Positions 1 to 7,322 of a DNA stretch of 44,478 nucleotides are shown one piece after another. Source of the DNA: Paenibacillus sp. 598K (GTDB lineage: Bacteria > Bacillota > Bacilli > Paenibacillales > Paenibacillaceae). Below the pieces are notes generated by a model. It worked only from the letters and a program-made list of their open reading frames with translations, searched no databases and had not been told where the DNA came from. The stretch is from assembly GCF_003851045.1 (NCBI RefSeq), contig NZ_BFBX01000095.1, positions 41,349 through 85,826 of the forward strand, in the 5' to 3' direction. Positions within the stretch are counted from its first letter, which is position 1; every line of letters begins with the position of its first letter. The position numbers and the translations under genes were made by a program.

Positions 1-2
1 GC

Positions 3-1583
3 AGTAGCCCGGGTGGTGGAGACGGCGGAAGCCCAGGTGGCGGTAACGGCAATCCGGGCGGTGGAGACAGCGGCAGCTCGGGTGGTGGAGACAGCGGCAA
101 CCCGGGGGGAGGCAGCGGTACTCCGGGTGGAGGTAACAGCGGCAGCCCGGGTGGCGGAAATGGCGGCGGCCTTGGGGGCGGCTCAGACACCCCGGGCCAT
201 GGCGGCCCTGGCAACGGCAGCCAAGGTCCAGGCAGCTCCGGCAGCGGTAACAGCGGCCAGGGAGGCGCTGGGCAGCAGCCGTCTGGGACAGGAGGAGAGG
301 CTGAGGGCTCGCCCGTCCCGGCGTCGCCTGGGCCAGCAGTCGAGCTGGATGCCGGGCGCGATCTGGAGATTAGCGTCGGGACCGAGCCGGACGGAAGGTC
401 GGCGCAGCGGGTCGTCGTCCGCGACGAGGCGCTGGCCCGCGCCTTCGCCGAGGCCGGTCCGTCGGGCCGCGTGACGCTGAGCGTCGATGGCGATGAGCCG
501 GTCGTCCGCGTCGCGATCTCCGGCAAGGGTGTGCAGGCGGCGATTCAAGTCGGTGCATCCGGCAATCTGGAGCTCCAGACGCCTTTCGGCGCGTACCGAC
601 TGCCGCTTGCAGTGCTCCGGGAGACGTCTGCCAGCGCCGAGGTTGTGCTGACTATGGCGGAGATGGATGCATCGTATACCGCAGCCTGGCAGGCGGGTTT
701 GCGCGCTGCCGGTATGGAGCCGGCGGTTGCTGCGCCGGTCGACTTTCGGCTGGAGGTGGACGGACGGCCCTTTGGCGACTTGGGCGGCGTCTACGTCGAG
801 CGCTCGGTCCGTCTGATCGGTGGGGAAGCTCCGACAGGGGCGAGCGCGGTGCGGATGGATGACAGCGGGCAGCCTCATTTTGCCCCTCATACGTCAGCAG
901 GCTCGGAGCTCTGGATCAAGTCGACGGACCATGGCGTATATGGCGTGATTCGCTATGAGCGGACCTTCCCGGATCTGGAGGGCCATTGGGGGCAAGTCGA
1001 GATCGAGCAGATGGCGAGCAAGCTGATCGTCCAGGGTGTCGCTCCGGACCGATTCGCGCCGGGGGCCGCTGTGACGCGCGCCGAGTTCGCGGTACTGCTC
1101 GTGCGGGCGCTGGGCCTGTCGGCAGCGGCCGAATCGCCGCCCACATCCGATCGGCCATCTGGGGAGGACGCGGCCAGCTCGCCAAGCGGGCAGGTCGCGG
1201 GCTACCGCGATGTTGGAGCAACGGCGTGGTATGCGGACGCAGTGCGGGCTGCGGTCGAGGCTGGCTTAGTGAGCGGCTTCGAGGACGGCACCTTCCGACC
1301 GGCACAGACGATCACCCGCGAGCAGATGGCGGTGCTGCTCATGCGAGCGCTGGCCTATACCGGTGCGACTGTGAAGGCCGACAATGCGGCGCTCGAGCGC
1401 TTCGGCGATGCGGCAGACGTCGCGGCTTGGGCTCGCGAGGCTGTCGCCGCGGCACTCGGCCACGGCCTGATGCAGGGCGTGACGGAGACGGCTATCGGGC
1501 CGCAATCTCCGGCTACTCGAGCCGAGAGCGTGGTGATGCTGTATCGGCTGCTGAGGGAGGCAGGGTTCATCGACGGCGTTTGA
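3..1583 (+). CDS. SLH-domain cell-surface protein, 5' truncated by window edge
   Basis: The reading frame is open from base 3 to the TGA at 1583, so the gene begins outside the window; the first in-frame GTG at 471 is internal and is not a plausible start. Residues 1 to about 105 of the visible part are a low-complexity Gly/Ser/Asn/Pro linker of imperfect GGGDSG and NPGGG units. A predicted beta-rich stretch of unknown family follows (about 115-315). Three S-layer homology repeats occupy about 320-527, each with the usual aromatic/acidic start, a GxxxG(F/V)xDG-like turn and a TRAE or TREQ box. SLH triplets bind pyruvylated secondary wall polymer, so the protein should be held non-covalently on the cell wall. 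Its outer function lies mainly upstream and cannot be read here. Confidence 0.85.
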   Translation, partial: SSPGGGDGGSPGGGNGNPGGGDSGSSGGGDSGNPGGGSGTPGGGNSGSPGGGNGGGLGGGSDTPGHGGPGNGSQGPGSSGSGNSGQGGAGQQPSGTGGEAEGSPVPASPGPAVELDAGRDLEISVGTEPDGRSAQRVVVRDEALARAFAEAGPSGRVTLSVDGDEPVVRVAISGKGVQAAIQVGASGNLELQTPFGAYRLPLAVLRETSASAEVVLTMAEMDASYTAAWQAGLRAAGMEPAVAAPVDFRLEVDGRPFGDLGGVYVERSVRLIGGEAPTGASAVRMDDSGQPHFAPHTSAGSELWIKSTDHGVYGVIRYERTFPDLEGHWGQVEIEQMASKLIVQGVAPDRFAPGAAVTRAEFAVLLVRALGLSAAAESPPTSDRPSGEDAASSPSGQVAGYRDVGATAWYADAVRAAVEAGLVSGFEDGTFRPAQTITREQMAVLLMRALAYTGATVKADNAALERFGDAADVAAWAREAVAAALGHGLMQGVTETAIGPQSPATRAESVVMLYRLLREAGFIDGV

Positions 1584-1733
1584 GCGATCACGTAAGGCTG
1601 GTAGCGCGATCCGGAAATACCGTTGCTATGGGTGTTTCACGGTTTCGCATCTTCTATTAAGGCGAGGAGCGCTCCATTCTCGATTCGCGCATGGTCTGCG
1701 TAGGAGCGATTCTCATGCGGTGGCTGGCATTGC

Positions 1734-1918
1734 TTAACTGCAATAATACCTCTATTTATGCTCCAAAGCGCGTGAAATCGGGATTTTAATGCAAAAGTGC
1801 AGTTGTTTTTGAGAAAAGGCTGCAGTTAGGCGAATCCGGCCTGATTTAAGTGCACATTTGCATTTGTTTACTTGTTTTCACCTCGTTTCGCCGCAAATAA
1901 AGGTACTTTTGCAGTTAG
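1734..1918. repeat. MITE-like nested inverted-repeat element
   Basis: The outer arms 1734-1760 and 1892-1918 are inverted copies of each other (21 of 27 positions agree when one is reverse-complemented; core TAACTGCAA and TACCT). An inner pair, 1787-1801 and 1851-1865, is also inverted (13 of 15). The element has no coding capacity, is about 185 bases long and AT-rich in a GC-rich surrounding. This is the form expected of a miniature inverted-repeat element or a dispersed palindromic repeat; it could also be a structured RNA. No clear target-site duplication was seen. Confidence 0.45.
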
Positions 1919-2146
1919 AATGAAAAGTTGACACGGTTCAAGAACATGAGTGCATGTATTTCTATTAGGGAGCAATCTACTAGTTCCGAAAGCGGTGGCC
2001 ACAGTCATGTATGCCGTCAAGCGCATCGTGATGTGCGACGGTGATGAGCACGGCCAAGCGCCTATCAAGCGCACATCCGCGCCCATCAGCACTGCACGGC
2101 CAAGCGCACATCCAGCCCATTATTTGTAGGCGTTCCTATTTTCTGC

Positions 2147-2176
2147 TTGACGGTATGGACTGGGAAATGGTAACAT
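2147..2176 (+). promoter_or_regulatory. candidate sigma-A promoter of the ssu operon
   Basis: TTGACG at 2147-2152 and TAACAT at 2171-2176 are separated by 18 bases, upstream of ssuA. An imperfect dyad, TTATTCC (2181-2187) with GGATTAA (2201-2207), lies just after the predicted transcription start and could be an operator. Its position and TTGGATTA-like half resemble Firmicute CymR sulfur-regulator sites, but that link is inference. Confidence 0.45.
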
Positions 2177-2220
2177 CTTCTTATTCCTAGTTAACACATT
2201 GGATTAATTAAATTAATGAC

Positions 2221-2335
2221 TGTACCGGTCCACCGGAGGTCTCCTCAATGGCAGCTGCGCGCTGCTGTTCGGGAGGCCTTTTGCAATTGGGGGGACTGCG
2301 GCGCGCAGGCTCTCAAGGCGACACCGCGCCGCAGT
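2221..2335 (+). promoter_or_regulatory. structured 5' leader of ssuA, possible attenuator
   Basis: Two hairpins can be drawn. The first pairs 2237-2244 with 2272-2279 (8 pairs, one G-U), contains an inner GCAGC/GCTGC stem, and is followed by TTTT, so it resembles a weak intrinsic terminator. The second pairs 2295-2305 with 2325-2335 (11 perfect pairs around a 19-base loop). The conserved cores of the SAM-I (S-box), T-box and guanidine-I riboswitches were looked for by eye and not found. Confidence 0.4.
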
Positions 2336-2370
2336 CGCAAGGGCTCGGTTATGGGAGAGGGGCGAGAGAG

Positions 2371-3432
2371 ATGAAGGTAACCTTGCGAAGACATGTACGC
2401 GGCGGCGTCCTCGCGGCGGCGTTGGTCGTGGCGCTCCTGGCGCTGGCCGCCTGTGGCAACGGAGCAGGCAATGGCGAAGCTGGAAGCAGCGGCGCTGGCG
2501 CCAACAAGGGCAATGGAGGCGGCACCGACAGCCAGACTGCTGCGGCAGAGGAAGCGAGCGGGGAGTCGCGCGATCTGACGATCCGCATCGGCTATCAGAA
2601 GTACGGCACCATCAACATCCTGAAGGCCGACGGCGGGCTCGACAAACGTCTGAAGGACGAACGCAACATTACCGTCGAATGGATCGAATTCCCCGGCGGT
2701 CCGCAGCTGCTGGAGGCGCTGAATGTGGGCAGTCTGGACATCGGCCATACGGGAGAAGCGCCGCCCATCTTCGCCCAGGCTGCAGGCGCGCCGCTTGTCT
2801 ACCTCGCCCATGAGCCGGAGAGTCCCCGCAGCGAGGGGATCATCGTCCCCAAGGACTCGAATATCCAGAGCGTGGCGGATCTTAAGGGCAAGACGGTCGT
2901 GCTGAACAAGGGCTCCAATGTCCACTATCTGCTCGTGAAACAGCTGGAGAAAGCCGATGTCGCTTACGAGGATGTCGAGGTGAAATTTTTGCCTCCAGCA
3001 GATGCGCGCGCTGCGTTCGAGCGCGGCAGCGTCGATGCCTGGGTTATCTGGGACCCGTTCCTGGCGGCGGCAGAGACCTCGACGGAGGGCCGTGTCATTG
3101 CCGACGGCACCGGCGTTGTCGCCAACCATGAGTTCTATCTGGCGACGCGTGCCTTCGCCGAGCAGCACCCCGATCTGGTCGAGATCCTGCTCGAGGAAGC
3201 GGATCGGATCGATACCTGGTCCCAGGACAATACGCAGGAGCTGGCTGAGCTGCTGTCGCCGCAGCTGGGGATCGATGTGGCATCGCTTGTGCTGGCCGCC
3301 GAACGTCGAACGTACGGGGTGACGCCGATCACCGAGGAGCTCGTCGCGGCGCAGCAGTCGATCGCCGACACATTCCACGAGCTGGGGCTGATCCCGCAAG
3401 CGATCGATATACGCGAAGCGATACTGAAGTGA
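2371..3432 (+). CDS. ssuA: sulfonate ABC transporter substrate-binding lipoprotein
   Basis: The 353-residue protein is the extracytoplasmic binding component for aliphatic sulfonates. A signal peptide with lipobox ALAAC puts the lipidated cysteine at residue 28. The mature part follows the SsuA/TauA/NMT1 fold: a first strand with IRIGYQKYG, then GGPQLLEALNVGSLDIG, DLKGKTV and DAWVIWDPF. An in-frame ATG at 2248 was rejected because it sits in the hairpin leader and would bury the signal peptide; the ATG at 2371 has a purine-rich GGGGCGAGAG box before it and starts MKVTLRRH at a proper signal peptide. It is the first gene of ssuA-D-C-B. The presence of an SsuD monooxygenase favours alkanesulfonates over taurine or nitrate. 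Confidence 0.88.
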   Translation: MKVTLRRHVRGGVLAAALVVALLALAACGNGAGNGEAGSSGAGANKGNGGGTDSQTAAAEEASGESRDLTIRIGYQKYGTINILKADGGLDKRLKDERNITVEWIEFPGGPQLLEALNVGSLDIGHTGEAPPIFAQAAGAPLVYLAHEPESPRSEGIIVPKDSNIQSVADLKGKTVVLNKGSNVHYLLVKQLEKADVAYEDVEVKFLPPADARAAFERGSVDAWVIWDPFLAAAETSTEGRVIADGTGVVANHEFYLATRAFAEQHPDLVEILLEEADRIDTWSQDNTQELAELLSPQLGIDVASLVLAAERRTYGVTPITEELVAAQQSIADTFHELGLIPQAIDIREAILK

Positions 3433-3433
3433 C

Positions 3434-3455
3434 GGCAGCCTTCCTGGCGGCTGCC
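3434..3455 (+). other. ssuA-ssuD intergenic hairpin
   Basis: GGCAGCC (3434-3440) pairs with GGCTGCC (3449-3455) directly after the ssuA stop. There is no T run, so it is more likely an mRNA-stabilising or processing element than a terminator; it may let the binding protein be made in excess over the rest of the operon. Confidence 0.4.
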
Positions 3456-3484
3456 CCATATTACGATAAGCGAGGGTGAGTAGC

Positions 3485-4627
3485 ATGAAGGTATTCTGGT
3501 TTATCCCGACGCATGGAGACGGACGCTACCTCGGCACGAGCCAAGGCGCGCGCGCCGTGGATGCGGAGTACATGCAGCAGATCGCGGCAGCGGCCGACCG
3601 ACTCGGCTACGAGGGCGTGCTGATCCCGACGGGCACCTCCTGCGAGGACCCATGGATCGTGGCCTCTTCGCTGGTGCCTGTCACCAAGCGGCTGAATTTC
3701 CTCGTCGCTGTGCGGCCCGGGCTCATGTCGCCGACACTGGCGGCTCGTATGGCAGCGACGCTGGATCGCCTCTCGGGCGGGCGGCTGCTCATCAACGTCG
3801 TCGCCGGCGGCGATCCGGTGGAGCTGGCGGGTGACGGGCTGTTCCTGAGCCACACTGACCGCTACCGGCTGACGAGCGAGTTCCTCTCCGTCTGGCGCAG
3901 AGAGCTGTCGGGCGAGCGAGTAGATTTCGAGGGCGAGCATCTGCGGATCCAGGGCGGCCATGTGCTATATCCGTCGATCCAGCAGCCCTACCCGCCGCTC
4001 TGGTTCGGCGGGTCGTCCCCGGCGGCTCAGCAGGTCGCGGCCGAGCATGTCGATGTGTATCTGACCTGGGGCGAGCCGCCAGCGGCTGTGGCGGAGAAGA
4101 TCGCCGCCCTGCGCGAGCAGGCTGGGGCACAGGGCCGCCAGCTGCGCTTCGGCATCCGCCTGCACGTGATCGTGCGCGAGACAGAGGAGGAGGCCTGGCA
4201 GGCTGCCGCCAAGCTGATCGAGCATGTGGACGAGGAGACGATCGCCGAGGCGCAGCGCATCTTTGCCCGGTTCGACTCGGTAGGTCAGCAGCGGATGGCG
4301 CGGCTGCATGGCGGCAGCCGCGACCAACTGGAGATCAGTCCCAATCTATGGGCCGGTATCGGACTGGTGCGGGGCGGCGCAGGGACGGCGCTCGTGGGCA
4401 GCCCCGAGATCGTAGCAGAGCGGATGCGGGAATATGAAGCGCTTGGGATCGAGACGTTTATCTTCTCCGGTTATCCGCATCTGGAGGAAGCCTACCGGGT
4501 AGCGGAGCTGTTGTTCCCGTTATTGGAGCTGCAGCGCGACGCGCTCCCGGGACCTTCCTCGATCAGCCCGTTCGGCGAGATCATCGCCAATACGGTCAGG
4601 CCCGCTCCGCGGGCTTCGGCGCACTGA
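3485..4627 (+). CDS. ssuD: FMNH2-dependent alkanesulfonate monooxygenase
   Basis: The 380-residue product belongs to the bacterial-luciferase-like (F420/FMN) TIM-barrel family and is close in length to E. coli SsuD. It uses reduced flavin and oxygen to split alkanesulfonates into aldehyde and sulfite for sulfur assimilation in the cytoplasm. The sequence begins MKVFWFIPTHGDGRYLG, typical of SsuD, and contains NFLVAVRPG, SGGRLLINVVAGGDP, DRYRLTSEFLSVWRREL and PPLWFGGSS in family order. The ATG at 3485 is preferred over the GTG at 3476 because GAGGG at 3472-3476 is spaced eight bases from it. The partner flavin reductase SsuE is not in the window. The gene lies between ssuA and ssuC, so uptake and cleavage are co-transcribed. 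Confidence 0.93.
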   Translation: MKVFWFIPTHGDGRYLGTSQGARAVDAEYMQQIAAAADRLGYEGVLIPTGTSCEDPWIVASSLVPVTKRLNFLVAVRPGLMSPTLAARMAATLDRLSGGRLLINVVAGGDPVELAGDGLFLSHTDRYRLTSEFLSVWRRELSGERVDFEGEHLRIQGGHVLYPSIQQPYPPLWFGGSSPAAQQVAAEHVDVYLTWGEPPAAVAEKIAALREQAGAQGRQLRFGIRLHVIVRETEEEAWQAAAKLIEHVDEETIAEAQRIFARFDSVGQQRMARLHGGSRDQLEISPNLWAGIGLVRGGAGTALVGSPEIVAERMREYEALGIETFIFSGYPHLEEAYRVAELLFPLLELQRDALPGPSSISPFGEIIANTVRPAPRASAH

Positions 4628-4642
4628 CGGGGGGCGAGGCAG

Positions 4643-5437
4643 ATGAATAGAGGGTTGCGATTGTACGAGGCTATGCTGCCCTTCCTAATCCCGCTGCTGA
4701 TCCTCGCCATATGGCAAGTGTCGACGAGCACAGGCCTGGTCTCGACCCGCACGTTGCCCTCGCTGCTCGATGTGGTGCGGGCTGGCGTCCGGCTGACGCT
4801 CGACGGCACGCTGCTGGAGGCCATCGGCGTCAGTACGATGCGTGCGGCGACGGGGATGCTGATCGGTGGAGGCATCGGCTTCGTCCTCGGGCTGCTGAAC
4901 GGTGTGCTCGGCGTGGCGGATAAGCTGACCGACTCGACGCTCCAGATGCTGCGCAATATCCCGCATCTGGCGATGATTCCGCTCGTCATCGTCTGGTTCG
5001 GGATCGGCGAGACGGCCAAGATCTTCCTGGTCGCGCTGGGCGTCATGTTCCCGATCTATCTGAACACGCTGCACGGCATTCGTTCGGTCGATCCCGGTCT
5101 CATCGAGATGGGACGCGTATATGGCCTGAGTCGATGGCAGCTCTATCGCAGGGTGATCCTGCCGGGTGCGATGCCGTCGATCCTGGTCGGTCTGCGGTTC
5201 GCGCTCGGCATCATGTGGTTGACGCTGATCGTCTCCGAGACGATTGCCGCCGATCGGGGCATCGGCTATATGGCGATGAATGCGCGCGAGTTTTTCCAGC
5301 TTGACGTCGTCGTGTTCGCGATCCTGATCTACGCCCTGCTAGGCAAGCTGTCCGATATGATGGCCAAGTGGCTGGAGAGGAGATGGCTGAGATGGCATCC
5401 GCATTTCGCAAAACCGGCGTCGCCGCCGAAAGCCTGA
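4643..5437 (+). CDS. ssuC: sulfonate ABC transporter permease
   Basis: The 264-residue membrane protein has about six hydrophobic segments and belongs to the BPD_transp_1 permeases of the SsuC/TauC group. The cytoplasmic coupling (EAA-type) loop is visible around MGRVYGLSRWQLYRR followed by VILPGAMPSILVGLR. It carries the sulfonate through the membrane from SsuA, driven by SsuB. The start follows a GGGGGGCGAGG ribosome binding site 16 bases after the ssuD stop, and the 3' end overlaps the start of ssuB, indicating translational coupling. Confidence 0.9.
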   Translation: MNRGLRLYEAMLPFLIPLLILAIWQVSTSTGLVSTRTLPSLLDVVRAGVRLTLDGTLLEAIGVSTMRAATGMLIGGGIGFVLGLLNGVLGVADKLTDSTLQMLRNIPHLAMIPLVIVWFGIGETAKIFLVALGVMFPIYLNTLHGIRSVDPGLIEMGRVYGLSRWQLYRRVILPGAMPSILVGLRFALGIMWLTLIVSETIAADRGIGYMAMNAREFFQLDVVVFAILIYALLGKLSDMMAKWLERRWLRWHPHFAKPASPPKA

Positions 5438-6339
5438 CGCCGGAATATCGCGTGGCTCCCGAACGTCTCGAGCGGCAGGAGGTTGCCGCCGATCTGACGA
5501 TGAAGGACGGCTGGCCTAAAAGGCAGCCATCGTCTCAAACCAAACCCCTGGTGAGCGCTCCGGCAGTATCGGGCGGCGTGGCGCTGCGGCTGCGAGACGT
5601 GGGCAAGCGGTTCGGCGACAAGCGCGTGCTGAGCGAGCTGTCGCTGGATATCGAGCCCGGCGCCTTCGTCGCCATCGTCGGGCGCAGCGGCTGCGGCAAG
5701 AGCACGCTGCTGCGGCTGTTGTCCGGACTCGATGCGGCGAGCGAGGGCGAGCTGACGCGGGCGGGCGAGCCCGTGCGGGACATCGACGCCGATACGCGCT
5801 TTATGTTCCAGGACGCGCGCTTGCTGCCCTGGCAGACGGTGATCGACAATGTGAAGATCGGCCTCGCCGGCGTACCGTCGACTGAGGCCGATCGGCGAGC
5901 CCAGGCGGCACTGGAGCTGGTAGGCTTGGCCGATCGCGCCGGGGACTGGCCGTCGGTGCTATCGGGCGGCCAGCGCCAGCGGGTGGCGTTGGCCCGGGCG
6001 CTCGTCGGTCAGCCGCATCTGCTGTTGTTCGACGAGCCGCTCGGAGCGCTCGATGCGCTGACGCGCATCGAGATGCAGCAGCTGATCGAGTCGCTCTGGA
6101 CCTCGCGCGGCTTCACGGCGGTGCTGGTCACACACGATGTCAGCGAGGCTGTGGCGCTGGCGGATCGCGTCATCCTGATCGAGGCTGGACGGATTGCGCT
6201 AGACATCCCGATCACGCTGGCCCGGCCCCGGGTCAAGGACAGCGGCTTTGCCCATTTCGAGCAATTGATCCTCAGCCGGGTGTTGCAGACCGATGTCGGG
6301 GCAGAGCGCAGTCGCGAGCGCTCGGATTTCGATATCTGA
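5392..6339 (+). CDS. ssuB: sulfonate ABC transporter ATP-binding protein
   Basis: This is the ATPase of the sulfonate importer. Numbered from the ATG at 5392, Walker A GRSGCGKST begins at residue 97, the ABC signature LSGGQRQR at 190, Walker B LLLFDEP at 210-216 and the switch histidine is H248. The start is ambiguous: GTG 5368, ATG 5383 and ATG 5392 are all in frame inside the end of ssuC; AGGAG at 5378-5382 is ideally spaced only for 5392. All options leave an unusual polar N-terminal extension of about 60 residues before the ABC core, rich in Arg, Glu and Pro, with no recognised domain. The C-terminal tail (DVGAERSRERSDFDI) is also polar. Confidence 0.9.
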   Translation: MASAFRKTGVAAESLTPEYRVAPERLERQEVAADLTMKDGWPKRQPSSQTKPLVSAPAVSGGVALRLRDVGKRFGDKRVLSELSLDIEPGAFVAIVGRSGCGKSTLLRLLSGLDAASEGELTRAGEPVRDIDADTRFMFQDARLLPWQTVIDNVKIGLAGVPSTEADRRAQAALELVGLADRAGDWPSVLSGGQRQRVALARALVGQPHLLLFDEPLGALDALTRIEMQQLIESLWTSRGFTAVLVTHDVSEAVALADRVILIEAGRIALDIPITLARPRVKDSGFAHFEQLILSRVLQTDVGAERSRERSDFDI

Positions 6340-6413
6340 TGGCGGATCAAGCTTATATGGCCAATCTGCAGGTGATCGAGGATATCTCCAAAGCTATGCT
6401 GCCGTCGTCCTAG
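6339..6413 (+). CDS. possible 24-residue coupled small ORF
   Basis: An ATG overlaps the ssuB stop as TGATG and opens a 24-codon frame (MADQAYMANLQVIED, then ISKAMLPSS) ending in TAG at 6411. There is no separate ribosome binding site, so translation would depend on ssuB termination. It may equally be a decayed gene end. No family is recognised. Confidence 0.2.
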   Translation: MADQAYMANLQVIEDISKAMLPSS

Positions 6414-6483
6414 AGCCTGGCCGCTCCATATGATACACTGATCCTAATCATGCGGCGTGGCTGCGGGTAACAGGAGGGTCAGA

Positions 6484-7038
6484 ATGGTCTATGTAGCGCT
6501 ATTGAGGGGCATCAATGTCGGAGGCAACAACAAGATCGAGATGAAGCGGCTGAAGCAGGTATTCCAGGAAGCGGGCATGGAGCAGGTCGTCACCTACATC
6601 AACTCGGGCAATATCGTGTTTGTCGACCGCAGTCGTACGGCACAGGCGCTATCCGTCTTGCTGGAGGAGGCGATCGCATCGGCCTTTGGTCTGCGCATCC
6701 GCGTGCTGATCCGCAGTCTGGAGGACTTCGAGGGACTGCTGCAGGAGCTGCCGTCGAGCTGGACCAACGATGAAGCGATGAAGAGCGAGGTGCTGTTCCT
6801 CTGGGACGAGATCGACGATGCCTCGACGCTCGAGCAGATCACATGGAAGCCGGAGTTCGAGGATGTCCGCTACGTCAAGGGCGCGATCCTCTATGCGATC
6901 AGCAGGAAGGATGCGACGCGCGGCTCGCTGACCAAGCTGGTCGGGACGAAGCTCTACAGCCAGATGACGATACGCAATGTGAACACGACTCGCAAGCTCC
7001 ACACGCTGATGCGGCAAGCGGCCGCAGCGCTCGATTAG
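6484..7038 (+). CDS. DUF1697 family protein
   Basis: The 184-residue protein matches the DUF1697 family: the opening MVYVALLRGINVGGNNKI followed by MKRLKQVFQEAG, then VVTYINSGNIVF, is the family signature. Family members are small cytoplasmic proteins of unknown activity. The ATG at 6484 follows AGGAGGGTCAGA; an in-frame upstream ATG/GTG around 6457 lacks a ribosome binding site. It is a single gene between ssuB and a short hairpin at 7184-7204. A possible -10 element TATGAT lies near 6430. Nothing ties it functionally to sulfonate use. Confidence 0.85.
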   Translation: MVYVALLRGINVGGNNKIEMKRLKQVFQEAGMEQVVTYINSGNIVFVDRSRTAQALSVLLEEAIASAFGLRIRVLIRSLEDFEGLLQELPSSWTNDEAMKSEVLFLWDEIDDASTLEQITWKPEFEDVRYVKGAILYAISRKDATRGSLTKLVGTKLYSQMTIRNVNTTRKLHTLMRQAAAALD

Positions 7039-7183
7039 CCTGGGCAGGAGGTCGGCGTCTGTGACGACGGCTAGAGGTCGGCGTTCCAGGCACACGCATC
7101 GGCTTTTTCGAAAGGACGCATTGGCGTGCTGAGAGCGGGTGGAACGTTGGCTGGCGTGAGGTAGACAAGGGATACGATTAGGG

Positions 7184-7207
7184 CAGGCCATCGATGATGG
7201 CCTGTTT
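7184..7207 (+). terminator. intrinsic terminator-like hairpin after DUF1697 gene
   Basis: CAGGCCATC (7184-7192) pairs perfectly with GATGGCCTG (7196-7204) over a three-base loop, followed by TTTG. The T tract is short. Being nearly symmetrical, it may also act on the convergent minus-strand nuclease gene, which ends at 7323. Confidence 0.5.
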
Positions 7208-7322
7208 GTGATGTTCGGTGATCCCGGGTATTACTTAGTAACGCATCGTGTTATCTGGAGCTCGCACAACTCCCTCAGAGGTGCGAATAGGTACGAATCG
7301 AGCCGGCGAGCGGCGGTCATGG

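Larger units (their letters stand above)
1584..2370. other. intergenic region without a supported gene
   Basis: This 787-base stretch is AT-richer than the flanking genes. It holds a nested inverted-repeat element (1734-1918), short degenerate direct repeats (2048-2061 matches 2094-2107; 2066-2078 matches 2101-2113), a candidate promoter at 2147-2176 and two strong hairpins just before ssuA. A short open frame on the minus strand at 1868-2092 has no ribosome binding site and lies across the repeats, so it is not called. Confidence 0.6.

Noticed and set aside
471..1583. GTG at 471 as start of the SLH protein
   Set aside because: The frame is open to the window edge and the linker upstream is clearly part of the same protein; no ribosome binding site is present.
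1868..2092. Minus-strand 74-codon frame in the first intergenic region
   Set aside because: It overlaps the inverted-repeat element and short repeats, with no ribosome binding site or recognisable protein.
2248..2370. ATG at 2248 as start of ssuA
   Set aside because: It lies within a hairpin leader and would place 41 residues before a normal lipoprotein signal peptide.
2221..2370. SAM-I, T-box or guanidine riboswitch before ssuA
   Set aside because: None of the conserved core motifs of these classes could be found by eye.
7047..7086. Twice-occurring GAGGTCGGCGT after the DUF1697 gene
   Set aside because: Two copies of 11 bases in GC-rich spacer DNA are too little to call a repeat element.
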